DNA of 64,000 nucleotides from Pascua guehoae (Eukaryota > Basidiomycota > Tremellomycetes > Trichosporonales > Trichosporonaceae): contig BCJX01000014.1 of the NCBI GenBank assembly GCA_001600415.1, forward strand, positions 140,084 through 204,083, in the 5' to 3' direction. Position numbers and translations under genes: made by a program. The notes below the pieces were generated by a model. The model did no database searches. It saw only the letters and a program-made list of their open reading frames with translations, and had not been told where the DNA came from. Below, in pieces: positions 53,543 to 64,000 of this stretch (the stretch's first letter is position 1; each line of letters starts with the position of its first letter).

Positions 53543-56500
53543 CTAAGTGTCCGATGCGCGCGACTCGACCTTGCGGCTGACGTCGAGCTTGCGGCGGACG
53601 CCCTCGAGGCGTTCGCTGATAGAGCCAATGACTGCAGTGTCAGTACTGTCACTCTTAGGAAGTGGGCAAAACGTACGCCTCTCAAAGCTCTGGCGGTCCT
53701 CGTCGAGGATGGGAGCGCCACCGTACATTTCGTCGTCTAAGAGGGCACTGACGAGCCAGATGGCCGTCTCGTAGCCTTCTTCAGCGCCGGCCAGGTCACC
53801 AAGGAGCTCGGCCTGGGCCGACTGACGCGAAATGTCGAATGCGCGCTTGTGCACGATGCGATCGACAAACGGCAGCTGGTCGGCGCAGTGGGCCTTTGCC
53901 CACTGGGCCTTGTCGTAAATCTCGTTGAAGCGGGCTCGGATCCACTGAACCACTGAACCGTCAGCAGAGGTTCACAGACGCCTGGGTTTTTTAACTCACT
54001 CTCGTTGAGTTCGGCGCTCGTCTTGTATTCGACGTTGCGCGTCTTGCGCGCCTCCCAGTACCGCTTGAAGCGGTCATGGGCAGCGTTGAGGAACGCGAGC
54101 GATTTGAAATACAGCGCACACGCTTCACCCGCGGCTTCCTCTTGCTGGCGGAGAGCGAGGAGGTCGCTGTTTGTCGATGATGAAGACGACTTGCGGCGGC
54201 CCACTGGCGGAATGGAAAACGGCGGCGTGTGTGGCGCGAGCGTTGCTGCCTGAGTGGGCGGAGAGTGGCGAGCCGTCTGCGACCACTGCAGTAACCGCGA
54301 CTGAGCAAAGTCAAAGAGCACAAACGCCTTACGGGCCATATCCTCGAGAGAGTCGAGGAGCTCGCCTTCATCCGGGTCAATCTCGCCCGAGCGCTCTACC
54401 ATGGGCCAACGCTTGTTGCTACCCGTGCCGGTCGCACGAGCAATCGCAGTCGCGGCCGTGTTTGCGGACGAGTTGAGCAGCCGAGCGGCAGTGTTGGTGA
54501 GCACGCGTGCAAGGGCGTTGGTAGCCGGCAACGACGAGGGCGATGACGAATGGCGGTCAGGCGAGATGGCGTACGCGCCAGGTGGGGGGAAGACGGTGGG
54601 GGTCTGGGGCAGTGATGGCTGCCGAGGGCGTGTTACCACCTGTCGCACCGCAGGCACAGCGAATGGCGGTGTCGATCCCAGAGCAAATGGTGGCGAGTAC
54701 GACGCGCCAGACAGTGCCTGCTGGGAAGCTGGCGGGCTCGCCTCTCCCGACTTGAATGTGGACAGTGGGCGGGAGACAATGCTGTTCCGGTGTCCCGTCC
54801 TCGGAACCAGTGCTCCACTGGGTTTCTGGGAGGCTTGTTCAAGCTCTGCAAAACGAGTCAGTGACTGAACCAGGCGCCCATGTGAGACTCACCATCTGCG
54901 AGCTCGTTGATCTCGACAGTCCGCTTCTCCACGACAACGTATTCGCGCCCAACAGAGTCACTCGCACCAAGGGCGTTCTCGTCCTTGCCTGTGACTGTGA
55001 TGGGGGGTGTAGCCGCCAGAGGAGACCCGCCAATGACCGGGCGTGGACCGAGTATGGGAGCAGAGGTAGGAGTCACGACTGGTGGCTCGTCGACGCTGCT
55101 CGCAGGGCGCTGCTCTGCTCGTGACGATCGGCGGCTTTGCACGGGCGATGTACCGATAGGGCGTGGGCCGACACGAGACGATGCCAACGCCGTGGGAGAT
55201 ACCAACGGCGGCGTCGCCAACGGAGGGCTAGGCTCTGCTGGTTCCGCTGGCTCGTCTCCAACGTAATACTTTGGTTCTGAGCGGCGGATCGATGACCGTC
55301 TCCCCGTGGGTACAGGTGTCGGCGCACTTGAAGTTGGGCGCGAGGAATCGGACGACGGAGTCCGCTTTGGAGGCGCTGGCTTCTGGGGGCTGGGGATGCC
55401 GTGAGTCATGGTGGTGGTAGGAGACGGCGTGGGGGCAGTGCGGTACCGCTCCGCGTCGTCCGCCGAGCTCTGCTCAGACATCGCCCCGACCCTCATCATG
55501 GTCGAGCTGTCGGTCGACACGTCAATGCTGGTGCTCCCGTCGCCCACAACCTCTTCAGTCATGTATCCGTCCCAGACGCCAGACGCAAAGAACTCGTCAA
55601 AGTTCATCCGCTCTGCGGGGCGCTGTTTGAGCAGCCCGCGGATGAGAGCCTTGATGTCTCCCGAGACAGGTTCGGGCGCGGCGTTTCCATTTGCCCCTGA
55701 CGCAGCCGATGATGACTCGTCTGGGAACTTGATCCTGTCGGCGCCGCGTTCGATGCGCCGGAGCAGCTCGACGTGATTTGGCGCGCGGAATGGGGAGCGT
55801 CCCACGGCCATCTCGTAGAGGACGGCGCCGACAGACCACAGGTCGGCCTTTGCGTCGTACTTTTCGTACCGCAGAATCTCGGGGGCCATGTAAAGAGGTG
55901 AACCGCAAAGCGTCTCGGCCATGGCTGCGGCGGGTAGAATACGAGCAAAGCCAAAGTCTGCCACCTTGAGAATGGGAATGCCAAGGGGATGTCCATCTGC
56001 GACTTCAGAGGGCGTTGCCGGTTGCAACAGGAGGTTCTATGTCGTCAGTCAAATATGCGCGTCATCATCAACGCACCTGAGGCTTGATGTCACGGTGGAT
56101 CAGATCTTGCGAGCGCAGGAAACGCACCGCGTGTGCTGATGAGGTCAGCCAACATGCCACGAGCCACGAAAGAACATGGCGTACCAAGTTGTCCCAAGAA
56201 GCACCGAGTAACACGCTCGTCGAGGCCACCCGAGGGTGGGTGTGGCCAAAACACCTTTCCCTCTGTCCGGGACGCAATCATGCCGGATTCGTATACACGC
56301 GGGACAAAGTCGAGCGACTCGATACGTCCTCGGTTGCGGAGGTAGACAGACAGATCGGCGCCCGAGCAGTACTCCATAACGAGGTAGATGTGTGTGTCGT
56401 TTTTCTGTGGAGCGTCGTGTGAGCACCATGGTAAAGGGCACAGAAGGGTGTGAACGCGTGTACGATCGCGTAGAGTACAGAGGGAAGGACCGGTGGGGGG

Positions 56501-56962
56501 AAAGTCTGAGTTCTGGACAATCTTTGCGGATCCTATGCTTGCTTGCCCGCTACGCGCCGCGGGTGAAATAGAGCAGGAGCAGGATGCAAGACTCACGAAG
56601 CAGTCTGTGAGGGCGACGACATTGGGATGGCTGATAGCCTTGAGAATGTTGATCTCGCTCTCGAGGTTGTCGAGAAGCTTGCTGGTGAGCTTTTGGCGCG
56701 ACACGGCCTTGATCGCTACTGGGACCTTTGACTTCTGGTTGCGTCAGTGTGACAAAGGACATGCTGGCCTGTGCGGCAACGGCATAGCGCGACTAATGCT
56801 GCCGCAACGGTCGTGCGGGCTACTCACCGAACGGTGACCCTTGTAGACGGTCGCAAAGCTGCCACGGCCAATCTCGGCGCCGACGACATAGTTGCCGATG
56901 CGCTCGCGGTGTCGCGAATGGCCTTCCCCGTCGCGCTTGCGCGGTGGTTCTGCCTCAGACAT
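53543..56962 (-). CDS. ATG1: Autophagy serine/threonine kinase Atg1 (ULK1/Unc-51 type)
   Basis: Eight exons on the minus strand (56828-56962, 56597-56734, 56185-56404, 56077-56135, 54893-56036, 54000-54845, 53677-53952, 53543-53631) encode 968 residues. Kinase domain: G-loop [12 protein letters not shown] (31-42), VAIK with K54, HRDIKPQN (178-185), DFGFAR (D211), activation loop [29 protein letters not shown]. The insertion [34 protein letters not shown] is characteristic of fungal Atg1. A Ser/Pro-rich linker with [18 protein letters not shown], another Atg1 hallmark, leads to the C-terminal EAT/MIT region (about 690-960: [57 protein letters not shown]) that binds Atg13 and curved membranes. 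It initiates phagophore formation under TORC1 control. All seven introns close in phase. Confidence 0.94.
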
Positions 56963-57279
56963 GGTGGGTGAGTGGGCAGTGGACCGAGTCCGTTATGGTG
57001 ACGGACAGTGGCAGAGGCCCAGGTATGGCGCCGGGCTGCGCTTTGAGTCTTGGCGGAGCCTTGTGTGGTGAAGGGTTGGGGGCTTGGCGTTGGACAATGG
57101 TAGAATGAGATAAGACGATGAGGCCAGCGCACCCGATTAGAGTAGAGGCCCGGAGTGGGGTGGGTGTGCGCTGGGAGGGTTGGTGGGGCGTTGGTGGGCG
57201 GTGTGGTGGTTGATGTGTAATGAAGCAAAGCTGGGGTTGGGGGAAGAATGTGTAGGGCTGGGGACGACGCGGTTAGGGT

Positions 57280-57335
57280 GTGTGTGTGTGTGTGTGTGTC
57301 GTTGGTGGTGGTGGTGGTGGTGGTTTGGGCGTCGT
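57280..57335. repeat. GT and GGT microsatellites
   Basis: A GT dinucleotide run followed by six GGT triplets, upstream of ATG1. Confidence 0.85.
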
Positions 57336-60300
57336 TGTTGTGTCACGCCCCTAGTGTCGCCTGGATCACTTTCGAGTGGGGATTGCAAGTGGTGAAATGT
57401 CCATCAACCTGCATGCAAGAGCAGCAGGTGGTGCTTTGGATGAACAAGAATGCGAGTCTGGGTGCGAATGGGGGTGATCCCATGTATAAACGGGTCAGTG
57501 TGGGGTGGCGACTGGCGGCGGCAACAGGCAACAGGGTTGGGCTCAGGTCGGACCCGGAGTGTTGAAAGAGGCGGCGGCGGCGGCGGCAGTCTTGGTCACT
57601 TGATTACGGCGGAGGCAGACTGGCTGCAGCTTGCTGATTACACCACGGGCCGGCGGGCGGGCGTGAGACGCGGCGGCGCGTGCGCTAGGGTGGAGCGGGG
57701 AGCAACGGGCTCGAACAACCTGTGCGCCGATAACGTGCGGACGGATACGTGGATAAAGACAAGGCAGGGATGGAGGCTTGTTCAAGAGGGGCGCGACTGG
57801 GCAGCCGTGCTTGAGAGCGAGCCGAGAGCCGAGGTGCGGGGTGGGTGGGGGGTGGGGTGGGGGATGTGGGTGTGAGTGGTGTGGTGACGCGACTGGCGAG
57901 CCCGATAGCCTGCCCGCAGCGTCCGATGGTACTGTATGTGTGGTACGAGCACACTTGTGCAGACGGCGCGGGCTGGCGCAGTCGATGTTGGGTTGCAGCT
58001 ACAAGAGCGATGAGTGATGTTGTGGAACAAGGATGAGTTGGTAAGGAGGCGCAGCAACAATACAGGCAGGCAGCTCGGTAGGTAATCGCAATCGATAGCG
58101 GCAGGCAGGCATGCAGGTCCAGTGCCCAGTGCATGGGCATGCATGGCCTGGGTGGGTGGCCATCCAAGGGTGGTGTGGCCTGGGTGGCCTGGGTGCTGGT
58201 GGGCTGCAGTGCGGGGCCAGAGACAGGCCGGAGACAGGGCGGCCAGGGCGGGCGGGGGGACTGTGTGGTTGTGGGTCATGGGTGAAGGCGCCTGGGTTGG
58301 GTGCAGGGCAAATAGCCAAATACTGTAGGTCCAGGGTGGGCAGGGCAGGGCACAGTCGGTCCGGATCGGGTACAGGCAGGGTGGCCGTAGGTGGGTGGAT
58401 GTGATGCTCTGGCTGGCTGCTCTCTGCCTACCGCTTGCGTGACGAGAGACGAGAGAGAACTCTCTCTGGCACTCTGCCACTCTGGCACTACTCTGGACTG
58501 AGTCGGATCAGAAATGAAATGAAATCATGTTATCGACCCGACTCGACACACACGCCACCCTCCTGCATCTCGGCTACTGCCCTGCCTCGCCTCGCCTTGA
58601 CAACCTAGAATCAAAACACACCCACTAGAGTACTCACCGCATGCGCTACACTACGCTCTGCAGCGCACATTATTGCATTTGATCACGCTCACCCTTCACC
58701 CGATACATGTTACACAACAGCTGCCACTTAGCACCCCATAGCATGCATTCCAGAGTAACGCTGTCGCGATCGCGTTCGTGTTTACTGCTGCTTGCAATAG
58801 TTGTATCAACAAGAGAAAAAGTGCGTTCCGTTGGCCAAAACACGGGGGGTAAAGCGGTCTCGGGAGCACACAAAGAGGACGCGATGTATCCATCCTTCTT
58901 GTCTCGCCTTGAACGAGGGGGGCTGGGTGGCGTCTTTTGCTTTGGCCCATCACTCCCCTTGGTGGCCCGTTGTCCTCGTTGCTTTCACTTTTCCCCCGTC
59001 ATCGTTCCTATGCATCGCATGATTATCCGTGGACGCGCTCAGCTGTTCGGCTGCTACAATAGCTGCTCCACACGTAGACTGTTCACGTGAAGCTGCATCG
59101 CGCCATCCTGCCAAACCAGTCAGCCCATGGCGCCATTGTCGGGCACCCCAGCACCCAGTCATCCTCTTCAAGCCACCCAGCCTTCGTACCCTTTGAAGGC
59201 TGTAGGCTGTAGGCTGTACGCCAATACGCCACTGCGCCGCAAAAGACGACGAGATTACGCGCCATAAGCCATGCGCCACCACCATGGAATGGAATAATCA
59301 CACCACCACCGCCTCTCCTGCGGCGTCCTGCACTCAATGTCTCTCTCTCGTACTGCACTCGACCACACCTGCTATTGCACGCCACCCGATGCCCCTCACC
59401 CCCGGCCGAAGAGTAATCTCCTCCAGGCCCCCGCATTCCCCCGCTCCCCTTGTTCCTCTTTGAGCGCCATTCTACGCCTTCCCTTGTCCCATGATCACAA
59501 CCCATTCTCGCCCCATCCCTCACTATTCGTGCACAAGGTGTACCCGTACACACTAATGGTAGCTGGGACAGCTACGGACCCGGTGTGACGGGAGCTTGTA
59601 GCTGCAACAGTGCCAAGGACACGCGTCAGGTGCTAAGGCGGGAAGCCAAGCATGCAAAAGCAGGTGGTGCAGTGCAAGATGGATGACGCTCGATGCACCC
59701 AGAGATGGAATTCTGCATTGCATGCATGGCGTGCCTCTGGGTGACCAAAGTGTCGTGATCGTCACGACCTTTTGTGCTCGTGGCTCTGCTCTTGCGCCCA
59801 GTGTTTGGATTGGGACTCGTATTGGTGTCGTTGTTTCGTATTCGGCCGCAACCTACTGTAGGTTGGAGCCAGTGGCCAGTCGACGTCGGCAACTCTCTGT
59901 TGTTCTAGCTGTCCTCGTGCTCAGCACGCCAGCACCACCCACTTTACCCATAAAGCCGAGACCTCTCACGTCATTGCCGGTGGTACTCACGACTCACCGA
60001 CTCACGCACGACTCGCCACCGGCCCAATCCTCCGCTGGCCAGATCCCGCATCTTTGGTGCTTGTGCCCGCCGACGTCCACATGGGCAGCATTCCAGCACA
60101 CAGCATGCAGCAGCACCAAACATGCCGCCCGAAGCCAAGCCCGAACGGAATGTGTGGAGCGAGCGGCGAGCGGGCAGCGAAGCATCAAGCATGGACGTGG
60201 ACACATGATAAGAATGGCTCCCATGTCCTCCGCAGCAAGCGCCGAAGCCCAGACTCGAGAAATGGGGCAGATAGGAGCTACGGTCGCTCTGGAATCCCGC

Positions 60301-60692
60301 GGCCGTTAGCTTATCGGCCCAGGCACGGCCGTCGGAACACTACCGTCACCGCCGCCCCAGAGTCAACATTACCACCCCCTCGGTCTCGTCATCGCCCCGG
60401 GCTCCCGACCCGTGCTGTTTCTCGGGTCCACGGGCGGAACCGTGTACGTCATACCTACTTCCGACCCTCATCCCTCGACGAGGTTCTGGCCCACATCTCT
60501 CGTGACTGGAACTCGAGAACGCTGACGTCTATTCCATCTGTTCACATGTCACAGGCTTTCTCGACAACTGACCACCAGCCCTCTTGCTCTGTTACACGGC
60601 GGCACCAAACCTCATATTCTCCGGTCGTCGCATTCCCACCGCCCCACCTCGCATCTATCATGACCCACACTTGCATCCTACCACCTACTACG

Positions 60693-61403
60693 CTCCAACA
60701 CGGGGGGGATCTCGCTACACTTCGCCAGGAAATGGCCATAGGACCTGCGTTGCTCGATTTTCCAAGCCGCTGACGTGTGGAAACGCGATACCCGTCGCTT
60801 TTGAAGCTGGGTGCTGATGGACGCTAGATGGACCAACGTGATGTAGGGTAACAGCAAGGTCCTTCTTGGCCTCCCAGAGGCTGTACGGTGGCCTATTGTC
60901 CACTGGTCCGTCCTACAGCCTCGGGGAGGCCAAAAAGGACCTGGCCATCGCCTGGCAGGTGTTGCGCAGCTCAAGGTGCTAGGCAAGGTCTCACCTCCAA
61001 CGTGGGGGGATCTCGCTACACGTCGCCAGGAAATGGTCGCAGGGGCTGCCTTGTTCGATTGTCGGAGCCGCTGTCATGTGGAAACACGATACCCGTTGCT
61101 TCTATCGCTGGGTACCAATGAGGATGGACGCTAGATGGACCAACCTGATGGAGTGTAACAGCAACGTCCTTCTTGGCCTCCCAGAGGCTGTAGAGCGGCC
61201 CACCATGCACTTCAAGGTTGGTAGCCTCGATTACGAGTCGGCAGATATTGCCCACAGCCCTGTGAAGTGGAAGCGAGGAAAACCAGGTGCCTGAAGTGTC
61301 AGCAGCGAAAGCGCAGCTCAAGGTGCTGGGCAAGGTCGCACCTGCACCGCTGCTGCTGGCACTTCAGACACCTGGTTTTGCCAGTTTCTACTTCACAGGG
61401 CTG
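60693..61403. repeat. Foldback array: direct repeats with internal inverted repeats
   Basis: Two direct copies of about 195 bp (60693-60886 and 60995-61193) share TCTCGCTACAC, TCGCCAGGAAATGG, GATGGACGCTAGATGGACCAA and TTCTTGGCCTCCCAGAGGCTGTA. The first is followed by an inverted partner (60857-60885 pairs with 60914-60942). A second hairpin has arms 61255-61307 and 61348-61403 around a 40-nt loop, and that loop repeats 60965-61001 with few changes. The structure is that of a degenerate non-autonomous foldback/MITE-like element. Confidence 0.7.
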
Positions 61404-62650
61404 CTCGGAAGGCGTGCAGACCTTGACACAGAGAGCATTGCAACGTCACCAGCTCTGCCCTTGATTTGGCGCGTGCGCCCATGTTCTTCGCAATTCCTCC
61501 GGTCCCATGGAACAGGGCGACTGCGAGGGCGGAGAGGTCACGATGTCTGGTCGTCACTCCCTCTCACCCTAATGACAACAACCACAGGCGCAACCGGTGC
61601 ACAATGCCAGGATATGGTTCTTACGGCCTCCTACAGGCTGCATTTGCTCGCTGTGCAATAGGAACTGAGCGTGCTGGAGGGTAATTGGGCCGAAACTCCA
61701 TTGCCAGGGAGTGCATCATCTGGCCATGGAGTTCCCCACCTTTTACCCCACAGGGCGCTAGGTTCTTATCGTCCAGTCAGCGGAGCCTGGTGGTGCCCCT
61801 ATCATCCCATCATGTACCGCTTGAACAGCTCCTTGGGAAACTCGCCTCTGCCTGACCGACTCGCTCAGGTTGAATACGTGTCCTACGCCTTTGGCGTGTC
61901 TGTACTGCAATGCAGGAAGGCGTGGGCCCAATACATGCAACTGGTGATCTAGCCGTCATTGGTGAAGGCACAACGGCATCGAGTGGGCACCCCTGTGGGC
62001 GTTGGTGGAGCTGGGGTCCTCGCCCGCGGCACGGAAGGTTCCCCCTCTGTTCCAGCATGTGTGATGTGCCGTACGTACCAACGCCATTGCAGACTTGCAG
62101 TGACGAGGATGGCTCCACGGGCTCGCCTTCTGCTCGCCGAGTGAATTGAGTGAATCAAGTGGAAGTTGACTGTCTGATCGCGGACAGCCATGTAAATCCA
62201 CTCACCCATGTTGAACCACCATCACAATGCACCACTGCCCTTTAACCTTTCCTGATGAGAGCACGCAGCGCTGTGGCGTTTTTCAGACACGACCTGGCGC
62301 GTGGCGCGTGGCGTGGCGTACCCCTGTGGGCTGTGGACAAAGGTCTGCTCTGTGGCAATTGTTGATGTGTTGATTGATTTGTTGATTGTGGCACATGAGA
62401 CGACGCGGTGATCCGAGCGCAGATTCACTTTTGCACTGATCGCCATGACCTTTCGTGACCTCGCACCTCGTGTGTTTGCCCCCTCTTTCTTTTGTCATCC
62501 ATGTCGTGTCTCGCCCCGCCTCTCTCTTCTTACTCACATTGCACTGACCACCCCAGCCACCCCATCTGCCCCCTTGCATGACCCGCGGCCGTCCTTGACG
62601 CCCACCTCGACAGCCTGCAGCCTCTACTTGTCCACCCTCCACCCTCTCGC

Positions 62651-62690
62651 CTCCAAGCCTCCAAGCCTCCAAGCCTCCAAGCCTCCAAGC
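62651..62690. repeat. (CTCCAAGC)5 tandem repeat
   Basis: Five perfect 8-bp copies in the presumed 5' UTR or promoter of the edge gene, followed by AGCATCCAAGCC variants. Confidence 0.9.
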
Positions 62691-62787
62691 CCACCACCCA
62701 AGGCCACCCAAGGCCAGCATCCACGCCTGGCATCCAAGCCTAGCATCCAAGCCGCCTAGCCTACGCCTCGCCGCCAGAGCACCCCCA

Positions 62788-64000
62788 ATGACGCGCTTCA
62801 AGCCCCCTCCCCCCGCGCCACTGGTCATCAACACGGACGTGCTCGTCACGGCGCCCACGTCGCCCAACACGGTCTCGCGCTCGCCGTCGCCGTCGTACCT
62901 GTCCCCCGTGTCGCACGCGTCGCACATGTCGGCCGTGTCCGGCCGGACCGTCATGTACACTGCCCCCACGTCGCCGACGGGCACCGAGCTGACAGTGTTC
63001 CACGACGCGCACGACGGCGACGACGACGTGAGCGAGCTGTACGATACGCCGGGACCCAGTGAGCGTAGTCGGAGTACGAGCTGTAGCAGTGGCAGCCATA
63101 GTGTCAGCACCGACACGGACACCGAGACGCCCCACCACCAAACCCCCGCAGCGAGCGACATGAGCGGGAGCACCAAGACCCCGCGTGTGCGAGCACCCAA
63201 CCTCGCCGTGGCCGACGCGCTCGCACACGCCCCGCACCACCGCTCGGTCGCGGGCGAGATTGGGCGTGAGGCGAGCCACATTGAGAGTGTGCTCGCGGAA
63301 GGCGAGGAAGGTGCGGCGGGTGTGCAGGCGCACGAGGCGCACACACAACACGAGCATGAGGGCGCGCGTGCAGGTGCAGGTGCAGGTGTAGACAAAAAGG
63401 ACAAGCCTCTCGATGCAGTCGACAACGAACAGGTCGTTACTTCTACGACTTCCTCTACACCCACTGCGCCAACCCAGACGTCCACGACAATGAACGAGCA
63501 CGCTGCGAGTGAATCGACGACAACGACGGACCAGGCCGCGGCGACTGAATCCAACCGGCTCGACACTGGCTCGCTCGGGCAACTTGACGACCGACTTACG
63601 ACCGCGCCGCTCAGCCCTCTCTCGTCGCCTGTGCCGCCTGCTGTCTTGGAAAGCGAGAGCGACGCGACGCCGAGTGGGGTCAGCGAAGCAGGCCGTGCTG
63701 AGACTCGTCGAGTGGAGGACCTCGACCCCGAGAGCGCGGCGACGAACGAGGGCGCGATGACTGGGACAAACGTCAACGAGACCAACGAGGCGAACGAGAC
63801 CAACGAGGCGAACGAGACCAACGAGGCGAACGAGACCAACGAGGCGAACGGCGACATTGCCAACGAGCCCAACCCCAACGACTCCAACGAGCCCATCACC
63901 ATCACCACCAACACCAACACCAACACCAACACCAACACCAACACCAACACCAACACCAACACCAACACCAACACCAACACCAACACCAACACCAACACCA
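62788..64000 (+). CDS. Hypothetical low-complexity acidic protein, 5' part (runs off the right edge)
   Basis: An open frame begins at ATG 62788 and continues to the window edge without a stop (over 400 codons). I do not recognise a family. The N-terminus (MTRFKPPPPAPLVINTDVLV) is followed by Ser/Thr-Pro clusters (APTSPNTVSRSPSPSYLSP, YTAPTSPTG) suggestive of proline-directed kinase sites, then acidic and Ala/His-rich segments, an NETNEA hexapeptide repeated from an 18-bp unit, and a Thr-Asn repeat from (CAACAC)n at the edge. Codon use is GC3-rich as in neighbours, which supports it being real; the antisense strand is also open for 571 codons. The start is well placed after a pyrimidine-rich leader (CCA ATG ACG). 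Introns downstream cannot be excluded. Confidence 0.6.
   Translation, partial: MTRFKPPPPAPLVINTDVLVTAPTSPNTVSRSPSPSYLSPVSHASHMSAVSGRTVMYTAPTSPTGTELTVFHDAHDGDDDVSELYDTPGPSERSRSTSCSSGSHSVSTDTDTETPHHQTPAASDMSGSTKTPRVRAPNLAVADALAHAPHHRSVAGEIGREASHIESVLAEGEEGAAGVQAHEAHTQHEHEGARAGAGAGVDKKDKPLDAVDNEQVVTSTTSSTPTAPTQTSTTMNEHAASESTTTTDQAAATESNRLDTGSLGQLDDRLTTAPLSPLSSPVPPAVLESESDATPSGVSEAGRAETRRVEDLDPESAATNEGAMTGTNVNETNEANETNEANETNEANETNEANGDIANEPNPNDSNEPITITTNTNTNTNTNTNTNTNTNTNTNTNTNTNTNT
63768..64000 (+). repeat. In-frame NETNEA and (TN)n coding repeats
   Basis: From 63768 an 18-bp unit (AACGAGACCAACGAGGCG) is repeated about four times, coding NETNEA. From 63905 the hexamer ACCAAC, coding Thr-Asn, runs to the edge of the window. 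Confidence 0.9.

Larger units (their letters stand above)
56963..62787. other. 5.8-kb gene-free, repeat-rich divergent intergenic region
   Basis: No frame on either strand shows conserved protein character. Visible content: GT and GGT microsatellites at 57280-57335; a complex of direct and inverted repeats at 60693-61403; an 8-bp tandem repeat (CTCCAAGC)5 at 62651-62690. The start of ATG1 is at its left end and that of the edge gene at its right end. Confidence 0.55.

Noticed and set aside
62283..63998. 571-codon open frame on the minus strand
   Set aside because: It is antisense to a better frame, starts in an LVLVLV run created by the (CAACAC)n repeat and has no conserved motif.

Overview
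This is nuclear DNA of a GC-rich, intron-dense fungus. Protein-coding exons are short and joined by GT..AG introns with a CTAAC or CTGAC branch box 10-20 nt before the acceptor. Third codon positions are strongly G/C. The gene set (Atg1 with its C-terminal EAT region, uricase ending in a peroxisomal AKL signal, a PA-TM-RING ligase, an Sen15 homologue, an importin-9/Kap114-like karyopherin) fits a basidiomycete yeast. Intron style and composition suggest Tremellomycetes, perhaps Trichosporonales; that placement is inference. No bacterial operon, CRISPR array, rRNA or convincing tRNA was seen.

Layout: 1-311, 3' end of a microbial-type PARG gene. 973-3673, divergent SRP14 (-) and FRG1 (+). 4258-6024, an intronless protein with the GTPBP1/2 N-terminal module but no GTPase. 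6025-9059, repeat-rich DNA with a 300-bp direct repeat pair and an assembly gap. 9060-13050, divergent GNAT acetyltransferase (-) and GH71/99-like hydrolase with a fascin-type beta-trefoil (+), sharing a promoter with a CRE palindrome. 14059-16828, PA-TM-RING E3 ligase. 16829-20958, no gene seen. 20959-23734, C2H2 zinc-finger factor. 26034-28899, NmrA-like protein. 29171-30143 (-), TXNDC17-like thioredoxin-fold protein. 31250-34840, amino acid permease. 35514-37511 (-), mitochondrial 3-hydroxyacyl-CoA dehydrogenase. 38689-40779 (-), uricase. 42497-45407 (-), pyruvate dehydrogenase E1 beta. 46298-47775, SEN15. 48081-51897 (-), importin. 53543-56962 (-), ATG1. 56963-62787, gene-free and repeat-rich with a foldback array. 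62788 to the right edge, 5' part of a low-complexity acidic protein.

The genes are mostly unrelated housekeeping functions (protein targeting, RNA processing, nuclear transport, autophagy, mitochondrial and peroxisomal metabolism), so there is no biosynthetic cluster. The exon models were built by hand from splice consensus, reading-frame phase and family motifs. All complete models close in frame except one junction of the importin gene.

The most unusual features are gene-structural: a 7-nt and an 8-nt internal exon, introns of 37-39 nt, and long poly(C) tracts that lie almost always on the sense strand of introns near the 3' splice site. No previously undescribed multi-gene system could be demonstrated.
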